Origin: Gordius sp. MW1
Lineage: Eukaryota; Nematomorpha; Gordioida; Gordea; Gordiidae
Reading direction: 5' to 3'
Length of the DNA: 64,000 nucleotides
Assembly: GCA_964036665.1 (NCBI GenBank)
Contig: OZ038531.1
Location: forward strand, 14,322,168-14,386,167
In this document: positions 12,953 through 26,550 of the stretch, in pieces
Numbering within the stretch: the first letter of the stretch is position 1
How the letters are laid out: each line of letters starts with the position of its first letter
Position numbers and translations under genes: made by a program
Notes under the pieces: generated by a model
What the model was told of the DNA's origin: nothing
The model's database searches: none
The model's input: the letters and a program-made list of their open reading frames with translations, nothing else

Positions 12953-14330
12953 TACTTTTATATATTTTTTCATGCTCTTTCAAATGGAATCGAAAAAAAT
13001 AAATATTTTTACCTCAAAATTTTTCACATATTTTTCTTTGAACCGTATTCATCCGATGAAAGTTGTCGTTTTCAGACGTGGTTTCTATGACCCCAAGTAA
13101 AAATTTATCAGAATCTAAAAACTATTACTTTGAAATCATGATCGCATAGAGCAGTTTTCAAAAATTAAGCACTCACGTTGCGATACAACAAACTAATCGC
13201 AACAATAAAACGTTGTCTTTTGTCAAAATGATAGTTCTCGCAGCTTAAAACCTCTTTTCGGAAATCAATCGAGGATAATAGGATTCTCAAATTGGCTTAC
13301 TTTTATATATTTTTTCATGCTCTTTCAAATGGAATCGAAAAAAATAAATATTTTTACCTCAAAATTTTTCACATATTTTTCTTTGAACCGTATTCATCCG
13401 ATGAAAGTTGTCGTTTTCAGACGTGGTTTCTATGATCCCAAGTAAAAATTTATCAGAATCTAAAAACTATTACTTTGAAATCATGATCGCATAGAGCAGT
13501 TTTCAAAAATTAAGCACTCACGTTGCGACAGAAAAACTAATCGCAACAATAAAACGTTGTCTTTTGTCAAAATGATAGTTCTCGCAGCTTAAAACCTCTT
13601 TTCGGAAATCAATCGAGGATAATAGGATTCTCAAATTGGCTTACTTTTATATATTTTTTCATGCTCTTTCAAATGGAATCGAAAAAAATAAATATTTTTA
13701 CCTCAAAATTTTTCACATATTTTTCTTTGAACCGTATTCATCCGATGAAAGTTGTCGTTTTCAGACGTGGTTTCTATGACCCCAAGTAAAAATTTATCAG
13801 AATCTAAAAACTATTACTTTGAAATCATGATCGCATAGAGCAGTTTTCAAAAATTAAGCACTCACGTTGCGATACAACAAACTAATCGCAACAATAAAAC
13901 GTTGTCTTTTGTCAAAATGATAGTTCTCGCAGCTTAAAACCTCTTTTCGGAAATCAATCGAGGATAATAGGATTCTCAAATTGGCTTACTTTTATATATT
14001 TTTTCATGCTCTTTCAAATGGAATCGAAAAAAATAAATATTTTTACCTCAAAATTTTTCACATATTTTTCTTTGAACCGTATTCATCCGATGAAAGTTGT
14101 CGTTTTCAGACGTGGTTTCTATGATCCCAAGTAAAAATTTATCAGAATCTAAAAACTATTACTTTGAAATCATGATCGCATAGAGCAGTTTTCAAAAATT
14201 AAGCACTCACGTTGCGACAGAAAAACTAATCGCAACAATAAAACGTTGTCTTTTGTCAAAATGATAGTTCTCGCAGCTTAAAACCTCTTTTCGGAAATCA
14301 ATCGAGGATAATAGGATTCTCAAATTGGCT
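12953..14330 (+). repeat. Dimer duplication of the CAAATGGAATCG monomers
   Basis: Monomers carrying CAAATGGAATCG in place of CACATAGAATCG run consecutively. A marked pair (one with CTATGACCCCAAG and a GATACAAC dyad, the next with GCGACAGAAAAAC) occurs twice at an offset of about 688 bp, with GACCCC near 13089 and 13778. This is a two-monomer unit amplified locally. The edges are approximate. Confidence 0.7.
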
Positions 14331-17082
14331 TACTTTTATATATTTTTTCATGCTCTTTCAAATGGAATCGAAAAAAATAAATATTTTTACCTCAAAATTT
14401 TTCACATATTTTTCTTTGAACCGTATTCATCCGATGAAAGTTGTTGTTTTCAGACGTGGTTTCTATGATCCCAAGTAAAAATTTATCAGAATCTAAAAAC
14501 TATTACTTTGAAATCATGATCGCATAGAGCAGTTTTCAAAAATTAAGCACTCACGTTGCGATACAACAAACTAATCGCAACAATAAAACGTTGTCTTTTG
14601 TCAAAATGATAGTTCTCGCAGCTTAAAACCTCTTTTCGGGAAATCAAACGAGGATAATAGGATTCTCAAATTGGCTTACTTTTATATATTTTTTCATGCT
14701 CTTTCACATAGAATCGAAAAAAATAAATATTTTTGCCTCAAAATTTTTGACATATTTTTCTTTGAACCGTATTCATCCGATGAAAGTTGTCGTTTTCAGA
14801 CGTGGTTTCTATGATCCCAAGAAAAAATTTATCAGAATCTAAAAACTATTACTTTGAAATCATGATCGCATAGAGCAGTTTTCAAAAATTAAGCACTCAC
14901 GTTGCGATACAACAAACTAATCGCCACAATAAAACGTTGTCTTTTGTCAAAATGATAGTTCTCGCAGCTTAAAACCTCTTTTCGGAAGTCAAGCGAGGAT
15001 AATAGGATTCTCAAATTGGCTTACTTTTACATTTTTTTTCATGCTCTTTCACATAGAATCGAAAAAAATAAATATTTTTACCTAAAAATTTTTCACATAT
15101 TTTTCTTTGAACCGTATTCATCCGATGAAAGTTGTCGTTTTCAGACGTGGTTTCTATGATCCCAAGTAAAAATTTATCAGAATCTAAAAATTATTACTTT
15201 GAAATCATGATCGCATAGAGCAGTTTTCAAAAATTAAGCACTCACGTTGCGACAGAAAAACTAATCGCAACAATAAACGTTGTCTTTTGTCAAAATGATA
15301 GTTCTCGCAGCTTAAAACCTCTTTTCGGAAATCAATCGAGGATAATAGGATTCTCAAATTGGCTTACTTTTATATATTTTTTTATGCTCTTTCAAATGGA
15401 ATCGAAAAAAATAAATATTTTTACCTCAAAATTTTTCACATATTTTTCTTTGAACCGTATTCATCCGATGAAAGTTGTCGTTTTCAGACGTGGTTTCTAT
15501 GATCCCAAGTAAAAATTTATCAGAATCTAAAAACTATTACTTTGAAATCATGATCGCATAGAGCAGTTTTCAAAAATTAAGCACTCACGTTGCGATACAA
15601 CAAACTAATCGCAACAATAAAACGTTGTCTTTTGTCAAAATGATAGTTCTCGCAGCTTAAAACCTCTTTTCGGGAGTAAATCGAGGATAATAGGATTCTC
15701 AAATTGGCTTACTTTTATATATTTTTTCATGCTCTTTCAAAAAGAATCGAAAAAAATAAATATTTTTACCTCAAAATTTTTCACATATTTTTCTTTGAAC
15801 CGTATTCATCCGATGAAAGTTGTCGTTTTCAGACGTGGTTTATATGATCCCAAGTAAAAATTTATCAAAATCTAAAAATTATTACTTTGAAATCATGATC
15901 GCATAGAGCAGTTTTCAAAAATTAAGCACTCACGTTGCGACAGAAAAACTAATCGCAACAATAAAACGTTGTCTTTTGTCAAAATGATAGTTCTCGCAGC
16001 TTAAAACCTCTTTTCGGAAATCAATCGAGGATAATAGGATTCTCAAATTGGCTTACTTTTATATATTTTTTCATGCTCTTTTACATAGAATCGAAAAAAA
16101 TAAATATTTTTACCTAAAAATTTTTCACATATTTTTCTTTGAACCGTATTCATCCGATGAAAGTTGTCGTTTTCAGACGTGGTTTCTATGATCCCAAGTA
16201 AAAATTTATCAGAATCTAAAAATTATTACTTTGAAATCATGATCGCATAGAGCAGTTTTCAAAAATTAAGCACTCACGTTGCGACAGAAAAACTAATCGC
16301 AACAATAAAACTTGTCTTTTGTCAAAATGATAGTTCTCGCAGCTTAAAACCTCTTTTCGGAAATCAATCGAGGATAATAGGATTCTCAAATTGGCTTACT
16401 TTTATATATTTTTTCATGCTCTTTTACATAGAATCAAAAAAAATAAATATTTTTAACTCAAAATTTTTCACATATTTTTCTTTGAACCGTATTCATTCGA
16501 TGAAAGTTGTCGTTTTCAGACGTGGTTTTTATGATCCCAAGTAAAAATTTATCAGAATCTAAAAACTATTACTTTGAAATCATGATCGCATAGAGCAGTT
16601 TTCAAAAATTAAGCACTCACGTTGCGATACAACAAACTAATCGCAACAATAAAACGTTGTCTTTTGTCAAAATGATAGTTCTCGCAGCTTAAAACCTCTT
16701 TTCGGAAGTAAATCGAGGATAATAGGATTCTCAAATTGGCTTACTTTTATATATTTTTTCATGCTCTTTCAAAAAGAATCGAAAAAAATAAATATTTTTA
16801 CCTCAAAATTTTTCACATATTTTTCTTTGAACCGTATTCATCCGATGAAAGTTGTCGTTTTCAGACGTGGTTTCTATGATCCCAAGTAAAAATTTATCAG
16901 AATCTAAAAACTATTACTTTGAAATCATGATCGCATAGAGCAGTTTTCAAAAATTAAGCACTCACGTTGCGATACAACAAACTAATCGCAACAATAAAAC
17001 GTTGTCTTTTGTCAAAATGATAGTTCTCGCAGCTTAAAACCTCTTTTCGGAAATCAAACGAGGATAATAGGATTCTCAAATT

Positions 17083-19730
17083 GGCTTACTTTTATATATT
17101 TTTTCATGCTCTTTCACATAGAATCGAAAAAAATAAATATTTTTGCCTCAAAATTTTTTACATATTTTTCTTTGAACCGTATTCATCCGATGAAAGTTGT
17201 CGTTTTCAGACGTGGTTTCTATGATCCCAAGTAAAAATTTATCAGAATCTAAAAACTATTACTTTGAAATCATGATCGCATAGAGCAGTTTTCAAAAATT
17301 AAGCACTCACGTTGCGATACAACAAACTAATCGCCACAAAAAAACGTTGTCTTTTGTCAAAATGATAGTTCTCGCAGCTAAAAACCTCTTTTCGGAAGTC
17401 AAGCGAGGATAATAGGATTCTCAAATTGGCTTACTTTTATATTTTTTCATGCTCTTTCACATAGAATCGAAAAAAATAAATATTTTTACCTCAAAATTTT
17501 TCACATATTTTTCTTTGAACCGTATTCATCAGATGAAAGTTGTCGTTTTCCGACGTGGTTTCTATGATCCCAAGTAAAAATTTATCAGAATCTAAAAATT
17601 ATTACTTTGAAATCATGATCGCATAGAGCAGTTTTCAAAAATAAAGCACTCACGTTGCGACAGAAAAACTAATCGCAACAATAAAACGTTGTCTTTTGTC
17701 AAAATGATAGTTCTCGCAGCTTAAAACCTCTTTTCGGAAATCAATCGAGGATAATAGGATTCTCAAATTGGCTTACTTTTATATATTTTTTCATGCTCTT
17801 TTACATAGAATCAAAAAAAATAAATATTTTTAACTCAAAATTTTTCACATATTTTTCTTTGAACCGTATTCATTCGATGAAAGTTGTCGTTTTCAGACGT
17901 GGTTTTTATGATCCCAAGTAAAAATTTATCAGAATCTAAAAACTATTACTTTGAAATCATGATCGCATAGAGCAGTTTTCAAAAATTAAGCACTCACGTT
18001 GCGATACAACAAACTAATTGCAACAATAAAACGTTGTCTTTTGTCAAAATGATAGTTCTCGCAGCTTAAAACCTCTTTTCGGAAATCAATCGAGGATAAA
18101 AGGATTCTCAAATTGGCTTACTTTTATATATTTTTTCATGCTCTTTCACATAGAATCGAAAAAAATAAATATTTTTGCCTCAAAATTTTTCACATATTTT
18201 TCTTTGAACCGTATTCATCCGATGAAAGTTGTCGTTTTCAGACGTGGTTTCTATGATCCCAAGTAAAAATTTATCAGAATCTAAAAACTATTATTTTGAA
18301 ATCATGATCGCATAGAGCAGTTTTCAAAAATTAAGCACTCACGTTGCGATACAACAAACTAATCGCCACAATAAAACGTTGTCTTTTGTCAAAATGATAG
18401 TTCTCGCAGCTTAAAACCTCTTTTCGGAAGTCAGGCGAGGATAATAGGATTCTCAAATAGGCTTACTTTTATATATTTTTTCATGCTCTTTCACATAGAA
18501 TCGAAAAAAATAAATATTTTTACCTCAAAATTTTTCACATATTTTTCTTTGAACCGTATTCATCCGATGAAAGTTGTCGTTTTCAGACGTGGTTTCTATG
18601 ATCCCAAGTAAAAATTTATCAGAATCTAAAAATTATTACTTTGAAATCATGATCGCATAGAGCAGTTTTCAAAAATTAAGCACTCACGTTGCGACAGAAA
18701 AACTAATCGCAACAATAAAACGTTGTCTTTTGTCAAAATGATAGTTCTCGCAGCTTAAAACCTCTTTTCGGAAATCAATCGAGGATAAAAGGATTCTCAA
18801 ATTGGCTTACTTTTATATATTTTTTCATGCTCTTTCACATAGAATCGAAAAAAATAAATATTTTTGCCTCAAAATTTTTTACATATTTTTCTTTGAACCG
18901 TATTCATCCGATGAAAGTTGTCGTTTTCAGACGTGGTTTCTATGATCCCAAGTAAAAATTTATCAGAATCTAAAAACTATTACTTTGAAATCATGATCGC
19001 ATAGAGCAGTTTTCAAAAATTAAGCACTCACGTTGCGATACAACAAACTAATCGCCACAAAAAAACGTTGTCTTTTGTCAAAATGATAGTTCTCGCAGCT
19101 AAAAACCTCTTTTCGGAAGTCAAGCGAGGATAATAGGATTCTCAAATTGGCTTACTTTTATATTTTTTCATGCTCTTTCACATAGAATCGAAAAAAATAA
19201 ATATTTTTACCTCAAAATTTTTCACATATTTTTCTTTGAACCGTATTCATCAGATGAAAGTTGTCGTTTTCCGACGTGGTTTCTATGATCCCAAGTAAAA
19301 ATTTATCAGAATCTAAAAATTATTACTTTGAAATCATGATCGCATAGAGCAGTTTTCAAAAATAAAGCACTCACGTTGCGACAGAAAAACTAATCGCAAC
19401 AATAAAACGTTGTCTTTTGTCAAAATGATAGTTCTCGCAGCTTAAAACCTCTTTTCGGAAATCAATCGAGGATAATAGGATTCTCAAATTGGCTTACTTT
19501 TATATATTTTTTCATGCTCTTTTACATAGAATCAAAAAAAATAAATATTTTTAACTCAAAATTTTTCACATATTTTTCTTTGAACCGTATTCATTCGATG
19601 AAAGTTGTCGTTTTCAGACGTGGTTTTTATGATCCCAAGTAAAAATTTATCAGAATCTAAAAACTATTACTTTGAAATCATGATCGCATAGAGCAGTTTT
19701 CAAAAATTAAGCACTCACGTTGCGATACAA
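17083..19730 (+). repeat. Satellite segment duplicated at about 1,720-bp (5-monomer) offset
   Basis: Rare variants recur at an offset of about 1,720 bp: TTTTTTACATATTTTTC (near 17155 and 18877), CGCCACAAAAAAACG (near 17332 and 19054), a monomer with TTTTATATTTTTTCATG lacking four bases (near 17437 and 19159), and CATCAGATGAAAG (near 17527 and 19249). About 0.93 kb is shared (17083-18010 and 18803-19730) before the copies diverge. The edges are approximate. Confidence 0.7.
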
Positions 19731-21553
19731 CAAACTAATCGCCACAATAAAACGTTGTCTTTTGTCAAAATGATAGTTCTCGCAGCTTAAAACCTCTTTT
19801 CGGAAATCAATCGAGGATAATAGGATTCTCAAATTGGCTTACTTTTATATATTTTTTCATGCTCTTTTACATAGAATCAAAAAAAATAAATATTTTTAAC
19901 TCAAAATTTTTCACATATTTTTCTTTGAACCGTATTCATTCGATGAAAGTTGTCGTTTTCAGACGTGGTTTTTATGATCCCAAGTAAAAATTTATCAGAA
20001 TCTAAAAACTATTACTTTGAAATCATGATCGCATAGAGCAGTTTTCAAAAATTAAGCACTCACGTTGCGATACAACAAACTAATTGCAACAATAAAACGT
20101 TGTCTTTTGTCAAAATGATAGTTCTCGCAGCTTAAAACCTCTTTTCGGAAATCAATCGAGGATAAAAGGATTCTCAAATTGGCTTACTTTTATATATTTT
20201 TTCATGCTCTTTCACATAGAATCGAAAAAAATAAATATTTTTGCCTCAAAATTTTTCACATATTTTTCTTTGAACCGTATTCATCCGATGAAAGTTGTCG
20301 TTTTCAGACGTGGTTTCTATGATCCCAAGTAAAAATTTATCAGAATCTAAAAACTATTACTTTGAAATCATGATCGCATAGAGCAGTTTTCAAAAATTAA
20401 GCACTCACGTTGCGATACAACAAACTAATCGCCACAATAAAACGTTGTCTTTTGTCAAAATGATAGTTCTCGCAGCTTAAAACCTCTTTTCGGAAGTCAA
20501 GCGAGGATAATAGGATTCTCAAATTGGCTTACTTTTATATATTTTTTTATGCTCTTTCACATAGAATCGAAAAAAATAAATATTTTTACCTCAAAATTTT
20601 TCACATTATTTTCTTTGAACCGTATTCATCCGATGAAAGTTGTCGTTTTCAGACGTGGTTTCTATGATCCCAAGTAAAAATTTATCAGAATCTAAAAATT
20701 ATTACTTTGAAATCATGATCGCATAGAGCAGTTTTCAAAAATTAAGCACTCACGTTGCGACAGAAAAACTAATCGCAACAATAAAACGTTGTCTTTTGTC
20801 AAAATGATAGTTCTCGCAGCTTAAAACCTCTTTTCGGAAATCAATCGAGGATAATAGGATTCTCAAATTGGCTTACTTTTATATATTTTTTCATGCTCTT
20901 TTACATAAAAAAAAAAAAAATATTTTTAACTCAAAATTTTTCACATATTTTTCTTTGAACCGTATTCATTCGATGAAAGTTGTCGTTTTCAGACGTGGTT
21001 TTTATGATCCCAAGTAAAAATTTATCAGAATCTAAAAACTATTACTTTGAAATCATGATCGCATAGAGCAGTTTTCACAAATTAAGCACTCACGTTGCGA
21101 TACAACAAACTAATCGCAACAATAAAACGTTGTCTTTTGTCAAAATGATAGTTCTCGCAGCTTAAAACCTCTTTTCGGAAATCAATCGAGGATAAAAGGA
21201 TTCTCAAATTGGCTTACTTTTATATATTTTTTTATGCTCTTTCACATAGAATCGAAAAAAATAAATATTTTTGCCTCAAAATTTTTCACATATTTTTCTT
21301 TGAACCGTATTCATCCGATGAAAGTTGTCGTTTTCAGACGTGGTTTCTATGATCCCAAGTAAAAATTTATCAGAATCTAAAAACTATTACTTTGAAATCA
21401 TGATCGCATAGAGCAGTTTTCAAAAATTAAGCACTCACGTTGCGATACAACAAACTAATCGCAACAATAAAACGTTGTCTTTTGTCAAAATGATAGTTCT
21501 CGCAGCTTAAAACCTCTTTTCGGAAGTCAATCGCGGATAATAGGATTCTCAAA

Positions 21554-23270
21554 TTGGCTTACTTTTATATATTTTTTTATGCTCTTTCACATAGAATCGA
21601 AAAAAATAAATATTTTTACCTCAAAATTTTTCACATATTTTTCTTTGAACCGTATTCATCCGAAAAGTTGTCGTTTTCAGACGTGGTTTCTATGATCCCA
21701 AGTTATCAGAATTTAAAAACTATTACTTTGAAATCATGATATAGAGCAGTTTTCAAAAATTACTAATCGCAACAATAAAACGTTGTCTAAATTACTAATC
21801 GCAACAATAAAACGTTGTCTTTTGAACCTCTTTTCGGAAGTCAATCGAGGATAATAGAATTCTCAAATTGGCTTACTTTTATATATTTTTACATGCTCTT
21901 TCACATAGAATCAAAAAAAATAAATATTTTTAACTCAAAATTTTTCACATATTTTTCTTTGAACCGTATTCATCCGATGAAAGTTGTCGTTTTCAGACAT
22001 GGTTTCTATGATCCCAAGTAAAAATTTATCAGAATTTAAAAACTATGACTTTGAAATTTCTGATTGCATAGAGCAGTTTTCAAAAATTAAGCACTCACGT
22101 TGCGATATAACAAACTAATCGCAACAATAAAACGTTGTCTTTTGTCAAATTGATAGTTCTCGCAGCTTAAAACCTCTTTTCGGAAGTCAATCGAGGATAA
22201 TAGGATTCTCAAATTGGCTTACTTTTATATATTTTTTCGTGCTCATTCACATAGAATCGAAAAAAATAAATTTTTTTACCTCAAAATTTTTCACATATTT
22301 TTCTTTGAACCGTATTCATCCGATGAAAGTTGTCGTTTTCAGACGTGGTTTCTATGATCCCAAGTAAAAATTTATCAGAATTTAAAAACTATTACTTTGA
22401 AATCATGATCGCATAGAGCAGTTTTCAAAAATTAAGCACTCACGTTGCGATACAACAAACTAATCGCAACAATAAAACGTTGTCTTTTGTCAAAATGATA
22501 GTTCTCGCAGCTTAAAACCTCTTTTCGGAAGTCAATCGAGGATAATAGGATTCTCAAATTGACTTACTTTTATATATTTTTTCATGCTCTTTCACATAGA
22601 ATCGAAAAAAATAAATATTTTTACCTCAAAATTTTTCACATATTTTTCTTTGAACCGTATTCATCCGATGAAAGTTGTCGTTTTCAGACGTAATTTCTAT
22701 GATCCCAAGTAAAAATTTATCAGAATCTAAAAACTATTACTTTGAAATCATGATCGCATGGAGCAGTTTTCAAAAATTAAGCACTCACGTTGCGATACAA
22801 CAAACTAATCGCAACAATAAAACGTTGTCTTTTGTCAAAATGATAGTTCTCGCAGCTTAAAACCTCTTTTCGGAAGTCAATCGAGGATTATAGGATTCTC
22901 AAATTGGCTTACTTTTATATATTTTTTCGTGCTCTTTCACATAGAATCGAAAAAAATAAATATTTTTACCTCAAAATTTTTCACATATTTTTCTTTAAAC
23001 CGTATTCATCCGATGAAAGTTGTCGTTTTCAGACGTGGTTTCTATGATCCCAAGTAAAAATTTATCAGAATCTAAAAACTATTACTTTGAAATCATGATC
23101 GCATAGAGCAGTTTTCAAATATTAAGCACTCACGTTGCGATACAACAAACTAATCGCAACAATAAAACGTTGTCTTTTGTCAAAATGATAGTTCTCGCAG
23201 CTTAAAACCTCTTTTCGGAAGTCAATCGAGGATAATAGGATTCTCAAATTGGCTTATATTTTTTTATGCT
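21554..23270 (+). repeat. Marked 1.7-kb satellite block, first of several copies
   Basis: This block carries rare markers in fixed order: a 3-bp loss giving CATCCGAAAAGTTG, a shortened monomer with a 32-bp tandem duplication (21757-21820), a monomer with GACATGG and AAATTTCTGATTGC, a monomer with CGTGCTCATTC, one with GACGTAATTTC and GCATGGAGC, and one with TTTCAAATATTAAGC. The same order occurs at a constant offset of 14,429 bp (35983-37699). Parts occur at 33239-34250 and 46140-47060, and some markers at 24.4 and 26.2 kb. The first marked monomers lie between types, so this is a distinct block family. Confidence 0.8.
21757..21820 (+). repeat. 32-bp internal tandem duplication in a shortened monomer
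   Basis: A 32-bp segment beginning AAATTACTAATCGCAACAAT occurs twice in direct succession (21757-21788 and 21789-21820), in a monomer that has also lost the start of the dyad region. Identical structures lie at 33449-33512 and 36186-36249, so the event happened once and was copied with its block. Confidence 0.85.
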
Positions 23271-26200
23271 CTTACACATAGAATCAAAAAAAATAAATAT
23301 TTTTAACTCAAAATTTTTCACATATTTTTCTTTGAACCGTATTCATTCGATGAAAGTTGTCGTTTTCAGACGTGGTTTTTATGATCCCAAGTAAAAATTT
23401 ATCAGAATCTAAAAACTATTATTTTGAAATCATGATCGCATAGAGCAGTTTTCAAAAATTAAGCACTCACGTTGCGATACAACAAACTAATTGCAACAAT
23501 AAAACGTTGTCTTTTGTCAAAATGATAGTTCTCGCAGCTTAAAACCTCTTTTCGGAAATCAATCGAGGATAAAAGGATTCTCAAATTGGCTTACTTTTAT
23601 ATATTTTTTCATGCTCTTTCACATAGAATCGAAAAAAATAAATATTTTTGCCTCAAAATTTTTCACATATTTTTCTTTGAACCGTATTCATCCGATGAAA
23701 GTTGTCGTTTTCAGACGTGGTTTTTATGATCCCAAGTAAAAATTTATCAGAATCTAAAAACTATTATTTTGAAATCATGATCGCATAGAGCAGTTTTCAA
23801 AAATTAAGCACTCACGTTGCGATACAACAAACTAATCGCCACAATAAAACGTTGTCTTTTGTCAAAATGATAGTTCTCGCAGCTTAAAACCTCTTTTCGG
23901 AAATCAATCGAGGATAATAGGATTCTCAAATTGGCTTACTTTTATATATTTTTTCATGCTCTTTTACATAGAATCAAAAAAAAAAAATATTTTTAACTCA
24001 AAATTTTTCACATATTTTTCTTTGAACCGTATTCATTCGATGAAAGTTGTCGTTTTCAGACGTGGTTTTTATGATCCCAAGTAAAAATTTATCAGAATCT
24101 AAAAACTATTACTTTGAAATCATAATCGCATAGAGCAGTTTTCAAAAATTAAGCACTCACGTTGCGATACAACAAACTAATCGCAACAATAAAACGTTGT
24201 CTTTTGTCAAAATGATAGTTCTCGCAGCTTAAAACCTCTTTTCGGAAATCAATCGAGGATAAAAGGATTCTCAAATTGGCTTACTTTTATATATTTTTTT
24301 ATGCTCTTTCACATAGAATCGAAAAAAATAAATATTTTTGCCTCAAAATTTTTCACATATTTTTCTTTGAACCGTATTCATCCGATGAAAGTTGTCGTTT
24401 TCAGACATGGTTTCTATGATCCCAAGTAAAAATTTATCAGAATTTAAAAACTATGACTTTGAAATTTCTGATTGCATAGAGCAGTTTTCAAAAATTAAGC
24501 ACTCACGTTGCGATATAACAAACTAATCGCAACAATAAAACGTTGTCTTTTGTCAAATTGATAGTTCTCGCAGCTTAAAACCTCTTTTTGGAAGTCAATC
24601 GAGGATAATAGGATTCTCAAATTGGCTAACTTTTATATATTTTTTCGTGCTCATTCACATAGAATCGAAAAAAATAAATTTTTTTACCTCAAAATTTTTC
24701 ACATATTTTTCTTTGAACCGTATTCATCCGATGAAAGTTGTCGTTTTCAGACGTGGTTTCTATGATCCCAAGTAAAAATTTATCAGAATCTAAAAACTAT
24801 TACTTTGAAATCATGATCGCATAGAGCAGTTTTCAAATATTAAGCACTCACGTTGCGATACAACAAACTAATCGCAACAATAAAACGTTGTCTTTTGTCA
24901 AAATGATAGTTCTCGCAGCTTAAAACCTCTTTTCGGAAGTCAATCGAGGATAATAGGATTCTCAAATTGGCTTATATTTTTTTATGCTCTTACACATAGA
25001 ATCAAAAAAAATAAATATTTTTAACTCAAAATTTTTCACATATTTTTCTTTGAACCGTATTCATTCGATGAAAGTTGTCGTTTTCAGACGTGGTTTTTAT
25101 GATCCCAAGTAAAAATTTATCAGAATCTAAAAACTATTATTTTGAAATCATGATCGCATAGAGCAGTTTTCAAAAATTAAGCACTCACGTTGCGATACAA
25201 CAAACTAATTGCAACAATAAAACGTTGTCTTTTGTCAAAATGATAGTTCTCGCAGCTTAAAACCTCTTTTCGGAAATCAATCGAGGATAAAAGGATTCTC
25301 AAATTGGCTTACTTTTATATATTTTTTCATGCTCTTTCACATAGAATCGAAAAAAATAAATATTTTTGCCTCAAAATTTTTCACATATTTTTCTTTGAAC
25401 CGTATTCATCCGATGAAAGTTGTCGTTTTCAGACGTGGTTTTTATGATCCCAAGTAAAAATTTATCAGAATCTAAAAACTATTATTTTGAAATCATGATC
25501 GCATAGAGCAGTTTTCAAAAATTAAGCACTCACGTTGCGATACAACAAACTAATCGCCACAATAAAACGTTGTCTTTTGTCAAAATGATAGTTCTCGCAG
25601 CTTAAAACCTCTTTTCGGAAATCAATCGAGGATAATAGGATTCTCAAATTGGCTTACTTTTATATATTTTTTCATGCTCTTTTACATAGAATCAAAAAAA
25701 AAAAATATTTTTAACTCAAAATTTTTCACATATTTTTCTTTGAACCGTATTCATTCGATGAAAGTTGTCGTTTTCAGACGTGGTTTTTATGATCCCAAGT
25801 AAAAATTTATCAGAATCTAAAAACTATTACTTTGAAATCATAATCGCATAGAGCAGTTTTCAAAAATTAAGCACTCACGTTGCGATACAACAAACTAATC
25901 GCAACAATAAAACGTTGTCTTTTGTCAAAATGATAGTTCTCGCAGCTTAAAACCTCTTTTCGGAAATCAATCGAGGATAAAAGGATTCTCAAATTGGCTT
26001 ACTTTTATATATTTTTTTATGCTCTTTCACATAGAATCGAAAAAAATAAATATTTTTGCCTCAAAATTTTTCACATATTTTTCTTTGAACCGTATTCATC
26101 CGATGAAAGTTGTCGTTTTCAGACATGGTTTCTATGATCCCAAGTAAAAATTTATCAGAATTTAAAAACTATGACTTTGAAATTTCTGATTGCATAGAGC

Positions 26201-26550
26201 AGTTTTCAAAAATTAAGCACTCACGTTGCGATATAACAAACTAATCGCAACAATAAAACGTTGTCTTTTGTCAAATTGATAGTTCTCGCAGCTTAAAACC
26301 TCTTTTTGGAAGTCAATCGAGGATAATAGGATTCTCAAATTGGCTAACTTTTATATATTTTTTCGTGCTCATTCACATAGAATCGAAAAAAATAAATTTT
26401 TTTACCTCAAAATTTTTCACATATTTTTCTTTGAACCGTATTCATCCGATGAAAGTTGTCGTTTTCAGACGTGGTTTCTATGATCCCAAGTAAAAATTTA
26501 TCAGAATCTAAAAATTATTACTTTGAAATCATGATCGCATAGAGCAGTTT
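23110..26550 (+). repeat. Five-monomer (about 1,720-bp) tandem duplication
   Basis: Markers repeat at an offset of 1,718-1,720 bp: TTTCAAATATTAAGC (23112 and 24830), the shortened GGCTTATATTTTTTTATGC (about 23250 and 24970), CATAATCGC (about 24121 and 25840), and AAATTTCTGATTGC (about 24460 and 26180). The two units run roughly 23110-24828 and 24829-26550. The near identity suggests recent unequal exchange. The edges are approximate. Confidence 0.8.
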
